From JAVVHE01 sp032249695 (GTDB taxonomy: Bacteria; Pseudomonadota; Alphaproteobacteria; Sphingomonadales; Sphingomonadaceae), in the NCBI GenBank assembly GCA_032249695.1, contig JAVVHE010000018.1, positions 1 through 55,850 of the forward strand: 55,850 nucleotides of DNA. The letters are read 5' to 3'. The position numbers and the translations under genes are program-made. This document shows positions 16,255 to 25,445 of this stretch, one piece after another (position 1 is the first letter of the stretch; each line of letters opens with the position of its first letter). Under the pieces are notes generated by a model that saw only the letters and a program-made list of their open reading frames with translations, was not told the DNA's origin and ran no database searches.

Positions 16255-17048
16255 TCGGCGGGGACGATGGGGACGGGCGACGCGGCTGGCTGGCGCGGCG
16301 TGTAGCTGTCCGAAACCACGCCGCCCGACAGCTCCGCGACCCATGGCCAGCGCTCCGCCTCAGCCGCGGTGTAGCCCAGGTTGAATACGTGTGGGCTGCG
16401 CTTCGGGCGCTCAACGCGGTCGTACATCGTGCCGAACAGCTTGTCGGGCAGGAAGCTCATGATTCCGTAATTGCCAGTCTCGTCGTGGAAATGATGCTCC
16501 ATGTGCCGCCGCTTCAGCTCGGCGAGCCAACGGTTCTTCGGCTTGAAGCCCAAATGCTGGATGCAGTGCACAAACTCGTAGGCGCAGGTGGTGAGGAGGC
16601 CAGTGGCGAACGCTGTCGCCATGCCGCCGATGCCGCCGATCGCATAGCCAGCGAGTGCCGTCGCCACCGCGACCGTCGGCAGCGTCGTCACCAGTGCGCC
16701 GAACAGCACCTCCAAATGATTAGGGTCTTGGTGGTGATCGTAATGCGTGCGCTTCCAAACCTTCGCGGTCTGCGGGTTCTTCCACATCCACGATCCGTGC
16801 AGGATGTAGCGGTGGATAACATACCACGCGAACGGGTAGACGAGGCTGGCGATCACGATGGACGCGATGACCTGGCCGGTGGTTGCGGGGACGGCAATCG
16901 CCAGCGCGATGAAGATCACCGCAAGCGCCAAATAGGCGATGATCGCCGGGTGCTGGAAATAGGCGGCTACCAGTTCCCGCATGGTCATGCGGTTCAGGTA
17001 GTGGGATCGCCGCCAGAAGCGGTCGTGGGTCGAAATATCGGCGTGCAT
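16251..17048 (-). CDS. sterol desaturase / fatty acid hydroxylase family membrane protein
   Basis: A 265-aa di-iron membrane hydroxylase. The histidine clusters that bind iron are all present: HRYILHG, HYDHHQDPNH, EFVHCIQHLG and RRHMEHHFHDE. Hydrophobic segments at about residues 28-55, 60-80 and 125-155 form the membrane domain. The order and spacing match fatty-acid/sterol hydroxylases, including enzymes acting on ceramide-bound fatty acids. ATG 17048 follows AGGTG at 7 nt. A GTG three codons earlier is also possible. It is coupled to the GNAT-like gene. Hydroxylation of a sphingolipid or other acyl chain is plausible but unproven. Confidence 0.85.
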   Translation of the reverse strand: MHADISTHDRFWRRSHYLNRMTMRELVAAYFQHPAIIAYLALAVIFIALAIAVPATTGQVIASIVIASLVYPFAWYVIHRYILHGSWMWKNPQTAKVWKRTHYDHHQDPNHLEVLFGALVTTLPTVAVATALAGYAIGGIGGMATAFATGLLTTCAYEFVHCIQHLGFKPKNRWLAELKRRHMEHHFHDETGNYGIMSFLPDKLFGTMYDRVERPKRSPHVFNLGYTAAEAERWPWVAELSGGVVSDSYTPRQPAASPVPIVPAE

Positions 17049-17327
17049 AGGGTTCACCTAGTGACCTGCGTTCATTCCGCAATGCGGCAGATTGATGGCG
17101 CATGCGCTGGGCCGCGGAGTGTGGGCCGTGCGCTGCACCGGCTCGATCGCTGTTTCGGGTACAGCGGTGAAGATTTTGTGGGTGTAACGTCGGACGTTTT
17201 TACAATCCGCCAGTCCCGCGCCTCGAAGCCGGCGCGGCAAACGGCTGGAATCTGGCGGTGCGACGACTTGGCACGCACATTGCACCTCAATGGACGAACC
17301 CGACGGGGGAATTGCCGGCAGGTTTCG

Positions 17328-18695
17328 TCACGCGGAAGCGGGGCGGTGGGAGAGGGCACCTCCCGCCGCCCCCAAGTGTTTTAGCGTCTCAAGGAACGAC
17401 AGCGGTTCACCCGCTGGAGCGCCCTGAAGCTCCGCATCCCACATAACCATTTGTCCACGAATGATGGTGCCGATCGGCTTGCCCGTCAGCTCCGTGCCCG
17501 CGAAGGGTGACCAGCCGCAGCGGCTGGCCAGCCACGCCTCCCCAACCGTCCAGCGCGCCTTCAGGTCGACAACCGTGAGACTCGCTGTGAAACCGGTGGT
17601 GATTCGCCCTTGGCCTGCGATCCCGAAAATCCGCGCCGCGCCCGCGCTGGTGAGGTCGACCACCCGCTCAAGGCTTAGCCGCCCTTCGGCAGCGTGGTGC
17701 AGCATCAGCGGCAGCAGCGTCTGCACGCCGGGCATGCCGCTCGGCGATTGCGGATAGGGCCGCGATTTCTCGTCCAGCGTGTGCGGCGCGTGGTCCGATC
17801 CGATCACGTCGACGACGCCCTGGCCAAGCCAGTGCCACAGGCCCTCTCGCTCCGCGACACCCCGGATCGGCGGGTTCATCTGCGCGAGCGTGCCGTGGCG
17901 CGGGTAGGCGTCCTCGGCAGCAAGCGTTAGGTGCTGCGGCGTCACCTCGGCCGTCACGAGATCGCGATGCTCGGCGATCAGCGCCAGCTCGTCGGGGTTG
18001 CTGACATGCAGGATATGAATGCGCCGCCCGGTTTCTCGCGCCGCTGCGATTGCCCGGCGCGTTGCTTTCAATGCGGTTTCGCGGTCGCGCCAAACGGGGT
18101 GGCTGGTGGGATCGCCCTCCACGCGCAGATGCGCGCGCTCGATCAACCGGTCCTCGTCCTCGGCGTGCAGCGCCATGCGCCGCGACCCATGCCGCATCGC
18201 GGCGATCAGGCCTTTGTCGTCGCCAACCAGCAGCGTGCCGGTCGAGGAGCCCATGAACAGCTTGACGCCGCAGCAGCCGGGCACGCGCTCGGCCTCGGCA
18301 AGCAGCTCGGCGTTCTGTTGGGTGGCGCCGATATAGAAGGCGTGGTCGCACCACATGCGGCCGCGCGCGCGGTCCAGCTTGTCCTGGATCGCCTGCGCCG
18401 TGTCGGTGTTGGGGTGGGTGTTCGGCATTTCGAACACCGCGGTCACGCCACCCAACACCGCCGATCGGCTGCCGGTTTCCAGATCCTCTTTGTGCGTCAA
18501 TCCGGGCTCACGGAAGTGGACCTGGGTGTCGATGACGCCGGGCAGGATCGTCAGCCCGGTGCAGTCGATGGTGCGTTCGGCGGGGCCAGTCTCGCCGATG
18601 GCGGCGATTTTGCCGCCTTGGATCGCGAGAGCGGCATCGACGAGGCCCGCGGGCGTGAAGACGCGGCCGCCGGTCAGCAGGAGATCGTAGCTCAT
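17328..18695 (-). CDS. pyrC: dihydroorotase
   Basis: A 455-aa cyclic amidohydrolase (class I dihydroorotase type) of pyrimidine synthesis. The metal-binding motif is TQVHFREPGLTHKED, with GVTAVFEMPNTHP and IHILHVSN further on. IGSDHAPHTLDEK carries the catalytic Asp. The C-terminus is GMPGVQTLLPLML and GRITTGFTASLTVVDL. Allantoinase is the main alternative in this family, but no purine catabolism genes are near. It is divergent from ygfZ with a 48-bp gap. Confidence 0.88.
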   Translation of the reverse strand: MSYDLLLTGGRVFTPAGLVDAALAIQGGKIAAIGETGPAERTIDCTGLTILPGVIDTQVHFREPGLTHKEDLETGSRSAVLGGVTAVFEMPNTHPNTDTAQAIQDKLDRARGRMWCDHAFYIGATQQNAELLAEAERVPGCCGVKLFMGSSTGTLLVGDDKGLIAAMRHGSRRMALHAEDEDRLIERAHLRVEGDPTSHPVWRDRETALKATRRAIAAARETGRRIHILHVSNPDELALIAEHRDLVTAEVTPQHLTLAAEDAYPRHGTLAQMNPPIRGVAEREGLWHWLGQGVVDVIGSDHAPHTLDEKSRPYPQSPSGMPGVQTLLPLMLHHAAEGRLSLERVVDLTSAGAARIFGIAGQGRITTGFTASLTVVDLKARWTVGEAWLASRCGWSPFAGTELTGKPIGTIIRGQMVMWDAELQGAPAGEPLSFLETLKHLGAAGGALSHRPASA

Positions 18696-18743
18696 GGCGG
18701 CCGCTTATGGCGCGCGCGCCACGCATCGCCTAGCTGTGAAGGG

Positions 18744-19529
18744 ATGCCGACCGTTTCACTTGTGGACCGCGCACTGCTGCACGTGACCGGCGCCGATGCG
18801 CGTCCGTTTCTGCAGGGGCTGCTGACGAACGACGTGCTGTCGCTTAGTCCCGAGCGGCCGCTGTGGGCCGGGCTGCTCAGCCCGCAAGGCAAAGCGCTGT
18901 TCGACATGATCCTGTTCGACGACGGCGCGGGCGGGCTGTGGATCGACTGCGAGGCGGCGCGCGCGGACGAGCTTGCGAAGCGGCTGACGATGTACAAGCT
19001 GCGCCGCGCGGTAGCGATCGAGCGGACTGGTCTGTGCACGCTGGCAACATGGGGCGGGGAGCTGCGTGACGGCTGGCCGGATGATCCGCGCTTGGCTGCG
19101 CTCGGTCAGCGCTCGCCGGGCTATCCCGATCAGGCCGAGCCCGACAATGGCCGCTATGCCGCGTACCGCATCGCCCTGGGGGTGCCGGAGGGCGCCGGGG
19201 AGCTGGGCGTGGACAAGACGCTGTGGCTGGAAACAAATGCGGTCGAACTGAACGGGGTCAGCTTCGCCAAGGGCTGCTATGTCGGCCAGGAGAACACCGC
19301 GCGCATGTACTACCGCGACAGGGTGCGCCGCCGCCTTCTGCCAGTGAGGATCGACAGCGAGCCGGGCGCTGCGACGAAGCTGATGGCCGGCGAGCGTGAG
19401 GCAGGCGAGTTGCGCGCGCGGGCGGGGGACATCGGCATGGCGTGGCTACGCATCGAGCTCGCAGAGCGCGAGTTGCGGCTGGGCGAAGCCAACGCGCGCG
19501 TGAAGTGGCCGGAGTGGCTGCCGCGCTGA
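18744..19529 (+). CDS. ygfZ: YgfZ/CAF17-like folate-binding Fe-S cluster assembly protein
   Basis: A 261-aa protein of the GcvT-related YgfZ family, a folate-dependent factor that helps maintain certain Fe-S enzymes. The family signature KGCYVGQENTARMYYRD with its reactive Cys is intact. The N-terminal folate-binding fold has LLHVTGADARPFLQGLLTND and LLSPQGKALFDMIL. The ATG 18744 is preceded by AAGGG. The frame is open far upstream only because it lies opposite pyrC. It is followed by a long poorly coding stretch. Confidence 0.88.
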   Translation: MPTVSLVDRALLHVTGADARPFLQGLLTNDVLSLSPERPLWAGLLSPQGKALFDMILFDDGAGGLWIDCEAARADELAKRLTMYKLRRAVAIERTGLCTLATWGGELRDGWPDDPRLAALGQRSPGYPDQAEPDNGRYAAYRIALGVPEGAGELGVDKTLWLETNAVELNGVSFAKGCYVGQENTARMYYRDRVRRRLLPVRIDSEPGAATKLMAGEREAGELRARAGDIGMAWLRIELAERELRLGEANARVKWPEWLPR

Positions 19530-19592
19530 GCCCTCAATGTGGTCCCAAGCGTTCAGCCGACAGGACCGATCGCGAAACCAATCCCGGAACCA

Positions 19593-19615
19593 CCCCGCCC
19601 CTCGGCGAGGCGGGG
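19593..19615. repeat. REP-like GC-rich hairpin
   Basis: CCCCG (19593-19597) and CCTCG (19600-19604) pair with CGAGG (19606-19610) and CGGGG (19611-19615), followed by the AATGAC tail common in proteobacterial extragenic palindromes. There is only one copy in the window, so repeat status is an inference. It lies 63 bp after ygfZ. Confidence 0.35.
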
Positions 19616-19820
19616 AATGACACTGATAGGCTCAGGTCCACCCAGCCCACGGGCGCGGCGGACGATGTCGCAAGCCCCGCCCATCGGCCCAAGCTGCGCA
19701 ACGACATTGATCACGCAGGCTACGATCGCGCGGGCGGCGGCGGTGTTATCGACGACGGCGCGGGCGATAATGGCGGCACGCGCGGTACGGGCGGATCCGC
19801 CCGCGAGGAGGACGTCTGAC

Positions 19821-19973
19821 ATGGGCAAGCACAGCGCTCCCTCAGGCGACGAGGATGTCTTCGGCGGGCGGCCGATGGCGGTCGAGGACCTGACGCGCGG
19901 CGGCGTCGGCTCCAGCGGTAGCAGCTTTTGCTCGACCGGGCATCTTGGCAGTATGGGCAACACTTTCGAATGA
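19821..19973 (+). CDS. possible 50-aa small protein
   Basis: An ORF starting MGKHSAPSGDEDVFGG with a strong GAGGAGG about 9 nt before the ATG. The product is Gly/Ser-rich with no domain that I can recognise. It begins one base after the stop of another open frame. The ribosome binding site is the main support. Confidence 0.3.
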   Translation: MGKHSAPSGDEDVFGGRPMAVEDLTRGGVGSSGSSFCSTGHLGSMGNTFE

Positions 19974-20405
19974 CTTCATCATCCGTAACGGATCGATCGA
20001 CGCAACCGACGTCGAGATGAATGGCCTGACCGATTCGATGGCAGACGCGCCGACGCTCGGCGACGTGATCAGCGATATGACGCAGTCGGACACCAATGGC
20101 GACGCGCCCAACAGCCCAGACGACCCCGACGACCGCCCGCAGGCCGCCGACGACCCGGCCGGGCCTGACGGGCTGCGGGTGGATCACAGCGACCGCACGG
20201 ACCGAGCATCAGGAGCGAGTTCGTCGCGCCACCAGCTCCATGAACCCGGAGCAATGGCGATTGCTGCTCCGCTCACAGCGACATCACGTTCGAGTGATCG
20301 CTCGGCAGGGGCTGGGTCGGACCGACCTCCTCATCGCGTTCGACACTGAGGGCTTAAGCCGTAGCGCGCTGAATGAGGCGGCTTTGAGCGCACAGCGAGA
20401 GAGGA

Positions 20406-20481
20406 TGGTGGAGCCGAGGGGGATCGAACCCCTGACCTTCGCAATGCCATTGCGACGCTCTCCCAGCTGAGCTACGGCCCC
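20406..20481 (-). tRNA. tRNA-Ala (GGC)
   Basis: A 76-nt gene including an encoded CCA. The acceptor stem GGGGCCG/CGGCTCC contains the G3-U70 pair that identifies alanine tRNAs. The anticodon stem TCGCA/TGCGA closes the loop ATGGCAT with anticodon GGC. The T arm is AGGGG-TTCGATC-CCCCT. It lies downstream of the TIGR02300 gene on the same strand. Confidence 0.97.
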
Positions 20482-20686
20482 GCGCCATTCCAGGTCCGGC
20501 GCTGGGACGCCGGAGAGCTGCCGATTAGGGGAGCGTCGCCGCCAGCGCAAGGGGAGCGCGGCGACCGTCCGCTTCAGATCGGCTGAGCCACGGCTGCCTC
20601 GGATCGCCGAACCTGAGCAGCGCGGCCCGGCGCGCAAGTCGCTCCGGGGAGAGCGGCCGAGTCCGCGCTAGCGCCCGAGGCGAACG

Positions 20687-21010
20687 TCAGCCCTCGTCGT
20701 CCTCCGTCGGCTCCGCGACTTCGGCCAGATCGTCGTCGCCACCAATCTCGTCGGCGTCATCGTCCGGCGCGGCGGTGTCCTCGTCGACGTCGATGTCCTC
20801 GCCCAGCTCGGCGACGGCTGGATCTGCCTCGCCATTCTCAGCCTTGGGCGCGGCTTCGAAGGGCAGCGGCTGCTTCGATTTCAGGATCGGCTCGGGCATC
20901 CACTCATTGCCGCAGTTGATGCAATGGACGGGCTCGTCCGCGCCAAGATCGTAGAAGCGGGTGTTGCACTTCGGGCACTGGCGCTTGGTGCCCCATTCGG
21001 GCTTGATCAC
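20687..21010 (-). CDS. TIGR02300 family protein (FYDLN acid domain)
   Basis: A 107-aa protein with an N-terminal zinc-ribbon-like module and a long acidic tail. The module has CPKCNTRFYDLG and VHCINCGNEW, so two CxxC pairs flank the FYDLN-type motif. From about residue 55 onward the tail is dominated by Asp and Glu. This architecture defines TIGR02300, known almost only from alphaproteobacteria and of unknown function. The start is GTG 21010 with GGAG upstream. An upstream in-frame extension is unlikely because it runs into the divergent MFS gene. Confidence 0.9.
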   Translation of the reverse strand: MIKPEWGTKRQCPKCNTRFYDLGADEPVHCINCGNEWMPEPILKSKQPLPFEAAPKAENGEADPAVAELGEDIDVDEDTAAPDDDADEIGGDDDLAEVAEPTEDDEG

Positions 21011-21126
21011 GGTAGGTCGCTCCGGAATTGCTGGCTGGCGGCGGCAGATAAGCGCCCGGCCCATACGGCCAATTGACTTGCCAGCGCGGGCGGCGCTTGT
21101 CAAAGCCGCTGGCGCCCGCCCCGCCC

Positions 21127-22329
21127 ATGCACGCACCAATCCGCCCTGACCGCCCCGCGCCCGGGCTGCTAATTCTGTTGGGGGTGATGACTGCGTTCGG
21201 CGCGCTGTCGATGGATATGTACCTGCCTGCGATGCCCAGCATGGAGCGCGCGCTGGGCGCCTCGCCTGCCATCACGCAGCTAACCATCGCGGCCTTCCTG
21301 CTGGGGACCGCTGCGGGCCAGTTGCTGTGGGGCGCGTGGAGCGACCGTGCCGGGCGGCGAGGGCCCCTGTTCGTCGGCGTCGGGCTGTTCACACTTTCGT
21401 CCGCCGCCTGCGCACTGGCGCCGAGCGCGGGCACGCTGATTGCGGCGCGCGTCGTACAAGGATTTGGCAGTTGCGCGGGCAATATCATCGCTAGGGCATC
21501 CGTGCGCGACACCTACGGCCACGCGGACAGCGCGCGCGTGTTCACTTGGCTGACGCTGGTGTTCGGGGTTGCGCCGGTGGTAGCGCCTTTCATCGGCACC
21601 GGGCTGCTCGCGGTGGCCAACTGGCGCGCGATCTTCTGGGCTCTGACCGCGTTCGGCATCGCCATCGGCCTCTGGGCCGCGGCGCGACTGCCCGAAACGC
21701 GCGACGCTGCCAGCCGCGCACGCGCGCGGGTCAGTCACCCGCTTGCCACCTACCATACGCTGCTCGGGCGGCGGCGGATCGTCGGGCACGTCGTTACCTC
21801 GGCGCTCGGCGGGTCGGCGCTGTTCGCCTATGTGTCAAGCGCATCGATCCTCTACATCTCGGACTTCGGGCTGCCCCCGGCGCTGTTCAGCGCGGCGTTC
21901 GCGTCGTGCGCGATTGCGATGGTGGCGGGATCCCAGATCAATCGGCAGCTGCTGAAGCGCTACCATCCGGACGATATCGCGGCGGTTGCGACCGCGGTGT
22001 CGGCAGTGTCGGCGGTGCTGTTCCTTTGCGTTGCGCTGGCGGGCCGGGCCGGGCCGGTGCAAACCTTCGCAGCCTCGGTGGTGCAGTTGGCGGCGTTCGG
22101 GCTGACGACCGGCAATCTGCAAGCAGGCGCGATGTCCTCCGATCCCGACGATGCCGGCTCGATCGCGGCGCTGATCGGCGTGGTGAACTTCGTTGTCGGC
22201 GCCGCGGTGTCCGCGGCCGTCTCGGCTGCGCACGACGGTACCGCGCTGCCTCTCGCTGCGGCCATCGCGATTAGCCTGACGCTCGCGCTGCCAGCGTTCC
22301 TCACGCTCGCCCGGCGACAGGCGGCGTGA
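21127..22329 (+). CDS. MFS drug resistance transporter, Bcr/CflA type
   Basis: A 400-aa inner-membrane antiporter with about 12 helices. The N-terminal TAFGALSMDMYLPAMPSM carries the acidic residue of helix 1 typical of Bcr/CflA. LLWGAWSDRAGRRGPL is MFS motif A and ARVVQGFGSCAGNIIARA is motif B. The conserved DTYGHADSARVF loop follows. Substrates are likely hydrophobic drugs, but specificity cannot be read. The last bases overlap the GTG of arfB. Confidence 0.88.
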   Translation: MHAPIRPDRPAPGLLILLGVMTAFGALSMDMYLPAMPSMERALGASPAITQLTIAAFLLGTAAGQLLWGAWSDRAGRRGPLFVGVGLFTLSSAACALAPSAGTLIAARVVQGFGSCAGNIIARASVRDTYGHADSARVFTWLTLVFGVAPVVAPFIGTGLLAVANWRAIFWALTAFGIAIGLWAAARLPETRDAASRARARVSHPLATYHTLLGRRRIVGHVVTSALGGSALFAYVSSASILYISDFGLPPALFSAAFASCAIAMVAGSQINRQLLKRYHPDDIAAVATAVSAVSAVLFLCVALAGRAGPVQTFAASVVQLAAFGLTTGNLQAGAMSSDPDDAGSIAALIGVVNFVVGAAVSAAVSAAHDGTALPLAAAIAISLTLALPAFLTLARRQAA

Positions 22330-22733
22330 GAAGCTGGTTCGTGCCCGAAAACGAGCTGGTCGAGCGCTTTATCCGGGCATCTGGCCCGGGCGGGCAAAAT
22401 GTGAACAAGGTCTCGACCGCGGTAGAGCTTCGCTTCGACCTCGGCGCCAATGCCAGCCTCGCCTGGCCGGTCAAGCAGCGGCTGGAGCGGCTGGCGGGAC
22501 GGCGGCTGACGCAGGAGGGGGTGATCGTCATCCGCGCGGAGGAGTATCGCACGCAAGAGGCCAACCGCGAGGCCGCGCGCGCCCGCCTCGCAGCGCTGAT
22601 CGACGAGGCCGCCACCCCGCCCCGCCCGCGCGTGGCGACGCGACCGACGCGCGCGAGCAGCGAGCGACGGCGGCAGGCCAAGGCCGCACGCTCGGTCGCC
22701 AAAGCCACCCGCGCCCGTCCGCGCGAGGACTGA
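22326..22733 (+). CDS. arfB: alternative ribosome-rescue factor ArfB (peptidyl-tRNA hydrolase)
   Basis: A 135-aa codon-independent release factor homologue that hydrolyses peptidyl-tRNA on stalled ribosomes. The catalytic GGQ lies in RASGPGGQNVNKVSTAVELR. The C-terminal basic tail (RPTRASSERRRQAKAARS onward) inserts into the empty mRNA channel. It begins with GTG, overlapping the MFS gene stop. The length is typical. Confidence 0.92.
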   Translation: MRSWFVPENELVERFIRASGPGGQNVNKVSTAVELRFDLGANASLAWPVKQRLERLAGRRLTQEGVIVIRAEEYRTQEANREAARARLAALIDEAATPPRPRVATRPTRASSERRRQAKAARSVAKATRARPRED

Positions 22734-22781
22734 CGCGCCTGCGCCGTTGACCACCCCGCCCCCCGCCGCCAAACGCCGGGA

Positions 22782-24785
22782 ATGGCAGAGATCGAGACGG
22801 GCGGGCCCGAGATTTACGCGATGGCGAATGCCGTTCGCGCGCTGGCGGTGGATGCGGTGGAGGCAGCGAACAGCGGGCACCCCGGCATGCCGATGGGCAT
22901 GGCCGACGCGGCGACCGTCCTGTGGCGCGATTATCTGAAGTTCGACGCGAGCGATCCCCACTGGCCCGACCGCGACCGCTTCATCCTGTCCGCCGGGCAC
23001 GGATCAATGCTGATCTACGCGCTGCTGCACCTGACCGGCTACGCGCGGCCCACGATCGAGGACATCCGCAATTTCCGCCAGCTGGGCAGCCCCTGCGCGG
23101 GCCATCCGGAGAATTTCGAGCTGCCGGGCGTCGAGGTCACGACGGGCCCGCTTGGGCAGGGGCTGGCGATGGCGGTGGGCATGGCAATCGCCGAGCGGCA
23201 CATGAACGCGGTGTTCGGCGACTCGCTGGTCGATCACCGCATCTGGGTCATCGCGGGCGACGGCTGCCTCCAGGAGGGCGTTTCGCACGAAGCCGGAGAG
23301 CTTGCCGGCCACCTGAAACTGGGGCGGCTGATCGTGCTGTGGGACGATAACCGCATCAGCATCGACGGGCCGACCGACCTGTCGAGCTCGACCGATGAGC
23401 TCGCCCGCTTCGAAGCCTATGGCTGGCACGTCGCGCGGTGCGACGGGCACGACCCGGATCTCGTGTCGGCAGCGATCGAGGACGCGCTGAGCGACACCGA
23501 GCGGCCGTCGCTGATCGCCTGCCGCACCACGATCGGCTTCGGCGCGCCGACGCTCGCTGGCACCGCGAAGACTCACGGCTCGCCGCTGGGCGCCGAGGAG
23601 GTCGCCGGCGCGAAGGCGGCGCTCGGCTGGGATGCGCCGCCATTCACCGTGCCCGCTGACATTGCCGACGCATGGCGCACGGCGGGCGCACGCGGAGCCA
23701 CCGAGCGGGCGGCGTGGACCGAGCGGCTCGCCGCGCATCCCGAGCGTGCGGAGTTCGAGCGGCGGATGAGCGGCCGCCTGCCCGGGCCGAATGGAGAAGC
23801 CCAGAGTTTCATCGCGGACATCGCCGCGCAGCAGCTGACCATCGCCACGCGCAAGGCGTCCGAGCTGGCGCTGGAAGCGCTGACCGCGGCCATCCCCGAT
23901 CTGCTGGGCGGCAGCGCCGACCTGACCGGCAGCAACAATACGCGCACCAAGGCCACCTCGCCGCTGACGGCGGACAATTACGGCGGCCGCTACCTGCATT
24001 ATGGCATCCGCGAATTCGGCATGGCCGCCGCGATGAACGGCATGGCGCTGCACGGCGGCGTCGTGCCCTATGGTGGCACGTTCCTGGTGTTTGCGGACTA
24101 TCTGCGCCCGGCGCTGCGGCTGTCGGCGCTGCAGCGCGCGCGCGTGGTCTATGTGCTGACGCACGATTCGATCGGCCTGGGCGAGGACGGGCCGACGCAC
24201 CAGCCGGTCGAGCATCTCGCCTCGCTGCGCGCGATCCCGAACGTTGCCGTGTTCCGCCCGGCCGACGCGGTGGAGACCGCCGAATGCTGGACGCTCGCCC
24301 TCGCGCGCGCGGACGGACCGAGCGTGCTCGCGCTGACGCGCCAGAACCTGCCGCCCATCCGCCGCGGCAGCAGCGAGAACCTGTCCGAGCGCGGCGCCTA
24401 CCGCCTGCGCGCAGCCGAACACGCCCGGCGCTGCGTGCTGATCGCCACCGGCTCCGAGGTTCACCTCGCGCTCGGCGCGGCGGACCTGCTGGAGGCGGCG
24501 GGGATCGGCACGGACGTCGTCTCGATGCCGTGCTCAGAGCTGTTCGCCGCCCAGAGCCAAGCCTACCGCGACGACATTCTGCCGAACCTGCCGCCCGAGA
24601 CGCTGTTGCGCGTGTCGATCGAGGCTGGATCGACCTTCGGCTGGGACCGCTGGACGATGACGAACGGTCTGCGCGTCGGCCTCGACCGCTTCGGCGTCAG
24701 CGCGCCCGGAGGGGTGGCGTTCAGCCACTTCGGCTTCACTGCGGAGGCGATCGCTCGCAGGGTGCGCGAGCGGCTGGGGGCCTGA
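22782..24785 (+). CDS. tkt: transketolase
   Basis: A 667-aa thiamine-diphosphate enzyme of the pentose phosphate pathway. The N-terminal domain has SGHPGMPMGMADAATVLW, DRFILSAGHGSMLIYALLHL and TGPLGQGLAMAVGMAIAE. The ThDP/Mg site is IAGDGCLQEGVSHEAGELAG with WDDNRISIDG. The middle domain has GLGEDGPTHQPVEHLASL, and TGSEVHLALGAADLL opens the C-terminal domain. It stands alone here without other Calvin or pentose phosphate genes. Confidence 0.97.
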   Translation: MAEIETGGPEIYAMANAVRALAVDAVEAANSGHPGMPMGMADAATVLWRDYLKFDASDPHWPDRDRFILSAGHGSMLIYALLHLTGYARPTIEDIRNFRQLGSPCAGHPENFELPGVEVTTGPLGQGLAMAVGMAIAERHMNAVFGDSLVDHRIWVIAGDGCLQEGVSHEAGELAGHLKLGRLIVLWDDNRISIDGPTDLSSSTDELARFEAYGWHVARCDGHDPDLVSAAIEDALSDTERPSLIACRTTIGFGAPTLAGTAKTHGSPLGAEEVAGAKAALGWDAPPFTVPADIADAWRTAGARGATERAAWTERLAAHPERAEFERRMSGRLPGPNGEAQSFIADIAAQQLTIATRKASELALEALTAAIPDLLGGSADLTGSNNTRTKATSPLTADNYGGRYLHYGIREFGMAAAMNGMALHGGVVPYGGTFLVFADYLRPALRLSALQRARVVYVLTHDSIGLGEDGPTHQPVEHLASLRAIPNVAVFRPADAVETAECWTLALARADGPSVLALTRQNLPPIRRGSSENLSERGAYRLRAAEHARRCVLIATGSEVHLALGAADLLEAAGIGTDVVSMPCSELFAAQSQAYRDDILPNLPPETLLRVSIEAGSTFGWDRWTMTNGLRVGLDRFGVSAPGGVAFSHFGFTAEAIARRVRERLGA

Positions 24786-24851
24786 CCGGTGCGACCGCGC
24801 CGTTGACAGGACATCCCGCGGCGGAGCGATCGGGCCCGCGCGCGCTTCGGA

Positions 24852-25445
24852 TCAGGGGCGCTTGCTGAACAGGCGGAACAGCGTTTCCTGATCGGGCAGG
24901 CCCGTTGCTGGCAAGCTCTCGGCGCGCTGGAACGCGGTGATCGCCGCGATGAAGCCAGCGTCGGCCCGGCCGTCGATCGGCCCGCGATAGAGGCCGGCGC
25001 GCGCCAGCCGCCGCTTCGCGCTATCGACGACGGTTGCGTAGAGCTTCTGCTCGCGGCCAGCGATGGCGACCGAGACGACGGGGCTTGCAGCGCTGATCCG
25101 CCCGGGGCCGAGCGAGCGGATCATCGCGCGCGTCATGAAGGCGAGCGACGCCTGCGGGTTCTTCGCGCAGAAGCCGCCGATCGAATTGACGAGGTAAAGC
25201 TCGTCCTGCCACGCGATCAGATCGTAGGTGGCAGGCTCATACCGGTTGGCGGCGGTTAGATAACCCGCCACCCAGCTCAGCATCGGCGACAGGGCGGGGG
25301 AACGGGCGGCGAGTGCGCGGTTGAAGTCCGCGCAGCTCGCCTGGCCGACGCCCTTGACCGCGAACTGGCCCTGCGCGTCCGCGGCCCGTGCCGGGGCGGC
25401 GCCGAGGCCGAGCGCCAGCCCGGCGAGGAGCGCCGCCGTCCGCAT
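24852..25445 (-). CDS. exported protein with C-terminal peptidoglycan-binding-like domain
   Basis: A 197-aa protein with a signal peptide (MRTAALLAGLALGLGAAPARA). The middle region has two cysteines (ASCADFNRAL and GGFCAKNP) around SWVAGYLTAANR, a pattern seen in HdeA/Rap1a-like exported proteins. The C-terminus, AGLYRGPIDGRADAGF-AAITAFQRAE and LPATGLPDQETL, is a PG_binding_1-type module. It starts at the stop of the upstream nuclease (TGATG overlap), so it is the second gene of that operon and probably works in the periplasm or outer envelope. The function is unknown. Confidence 0.75.
   Translation of the reverse strand: MRTAALLAGLALGLGAAPARAADAQGQFAVKGVGQASCADFNRALAARSPALSPMLSWVAGYLTAANRYEPATYDLIAWQDELYLVNSIGGFCAKNPQASLAFMTRAMIRSLGPGRISAASPVVSVAIAGREQKLYATVVDSAKRRLARAGLYRGPIDGRADAGFIAAITAFQRAESLPATGLPDQETLFRLFSKRP

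Larger units (their letters stand above)
19530..20405. other. 876-bp stretch with no confident gene
   Basis: Between ygfZ and tRNA-Ala I find no recognisable protein. Short plus-strand frames rich in Gly, Asp and Pro run through it. Examples are a frame ending at 19819, the 50-codon ORF at 19821-19973 with a good ribosome binding site, and an acidic 110-codon frame at 20017-20349. A REP-like hairpin lies at 19593-19615. The pattern could be a decayed gene or weakly conserved small ORFs. Confidence 0.5.
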
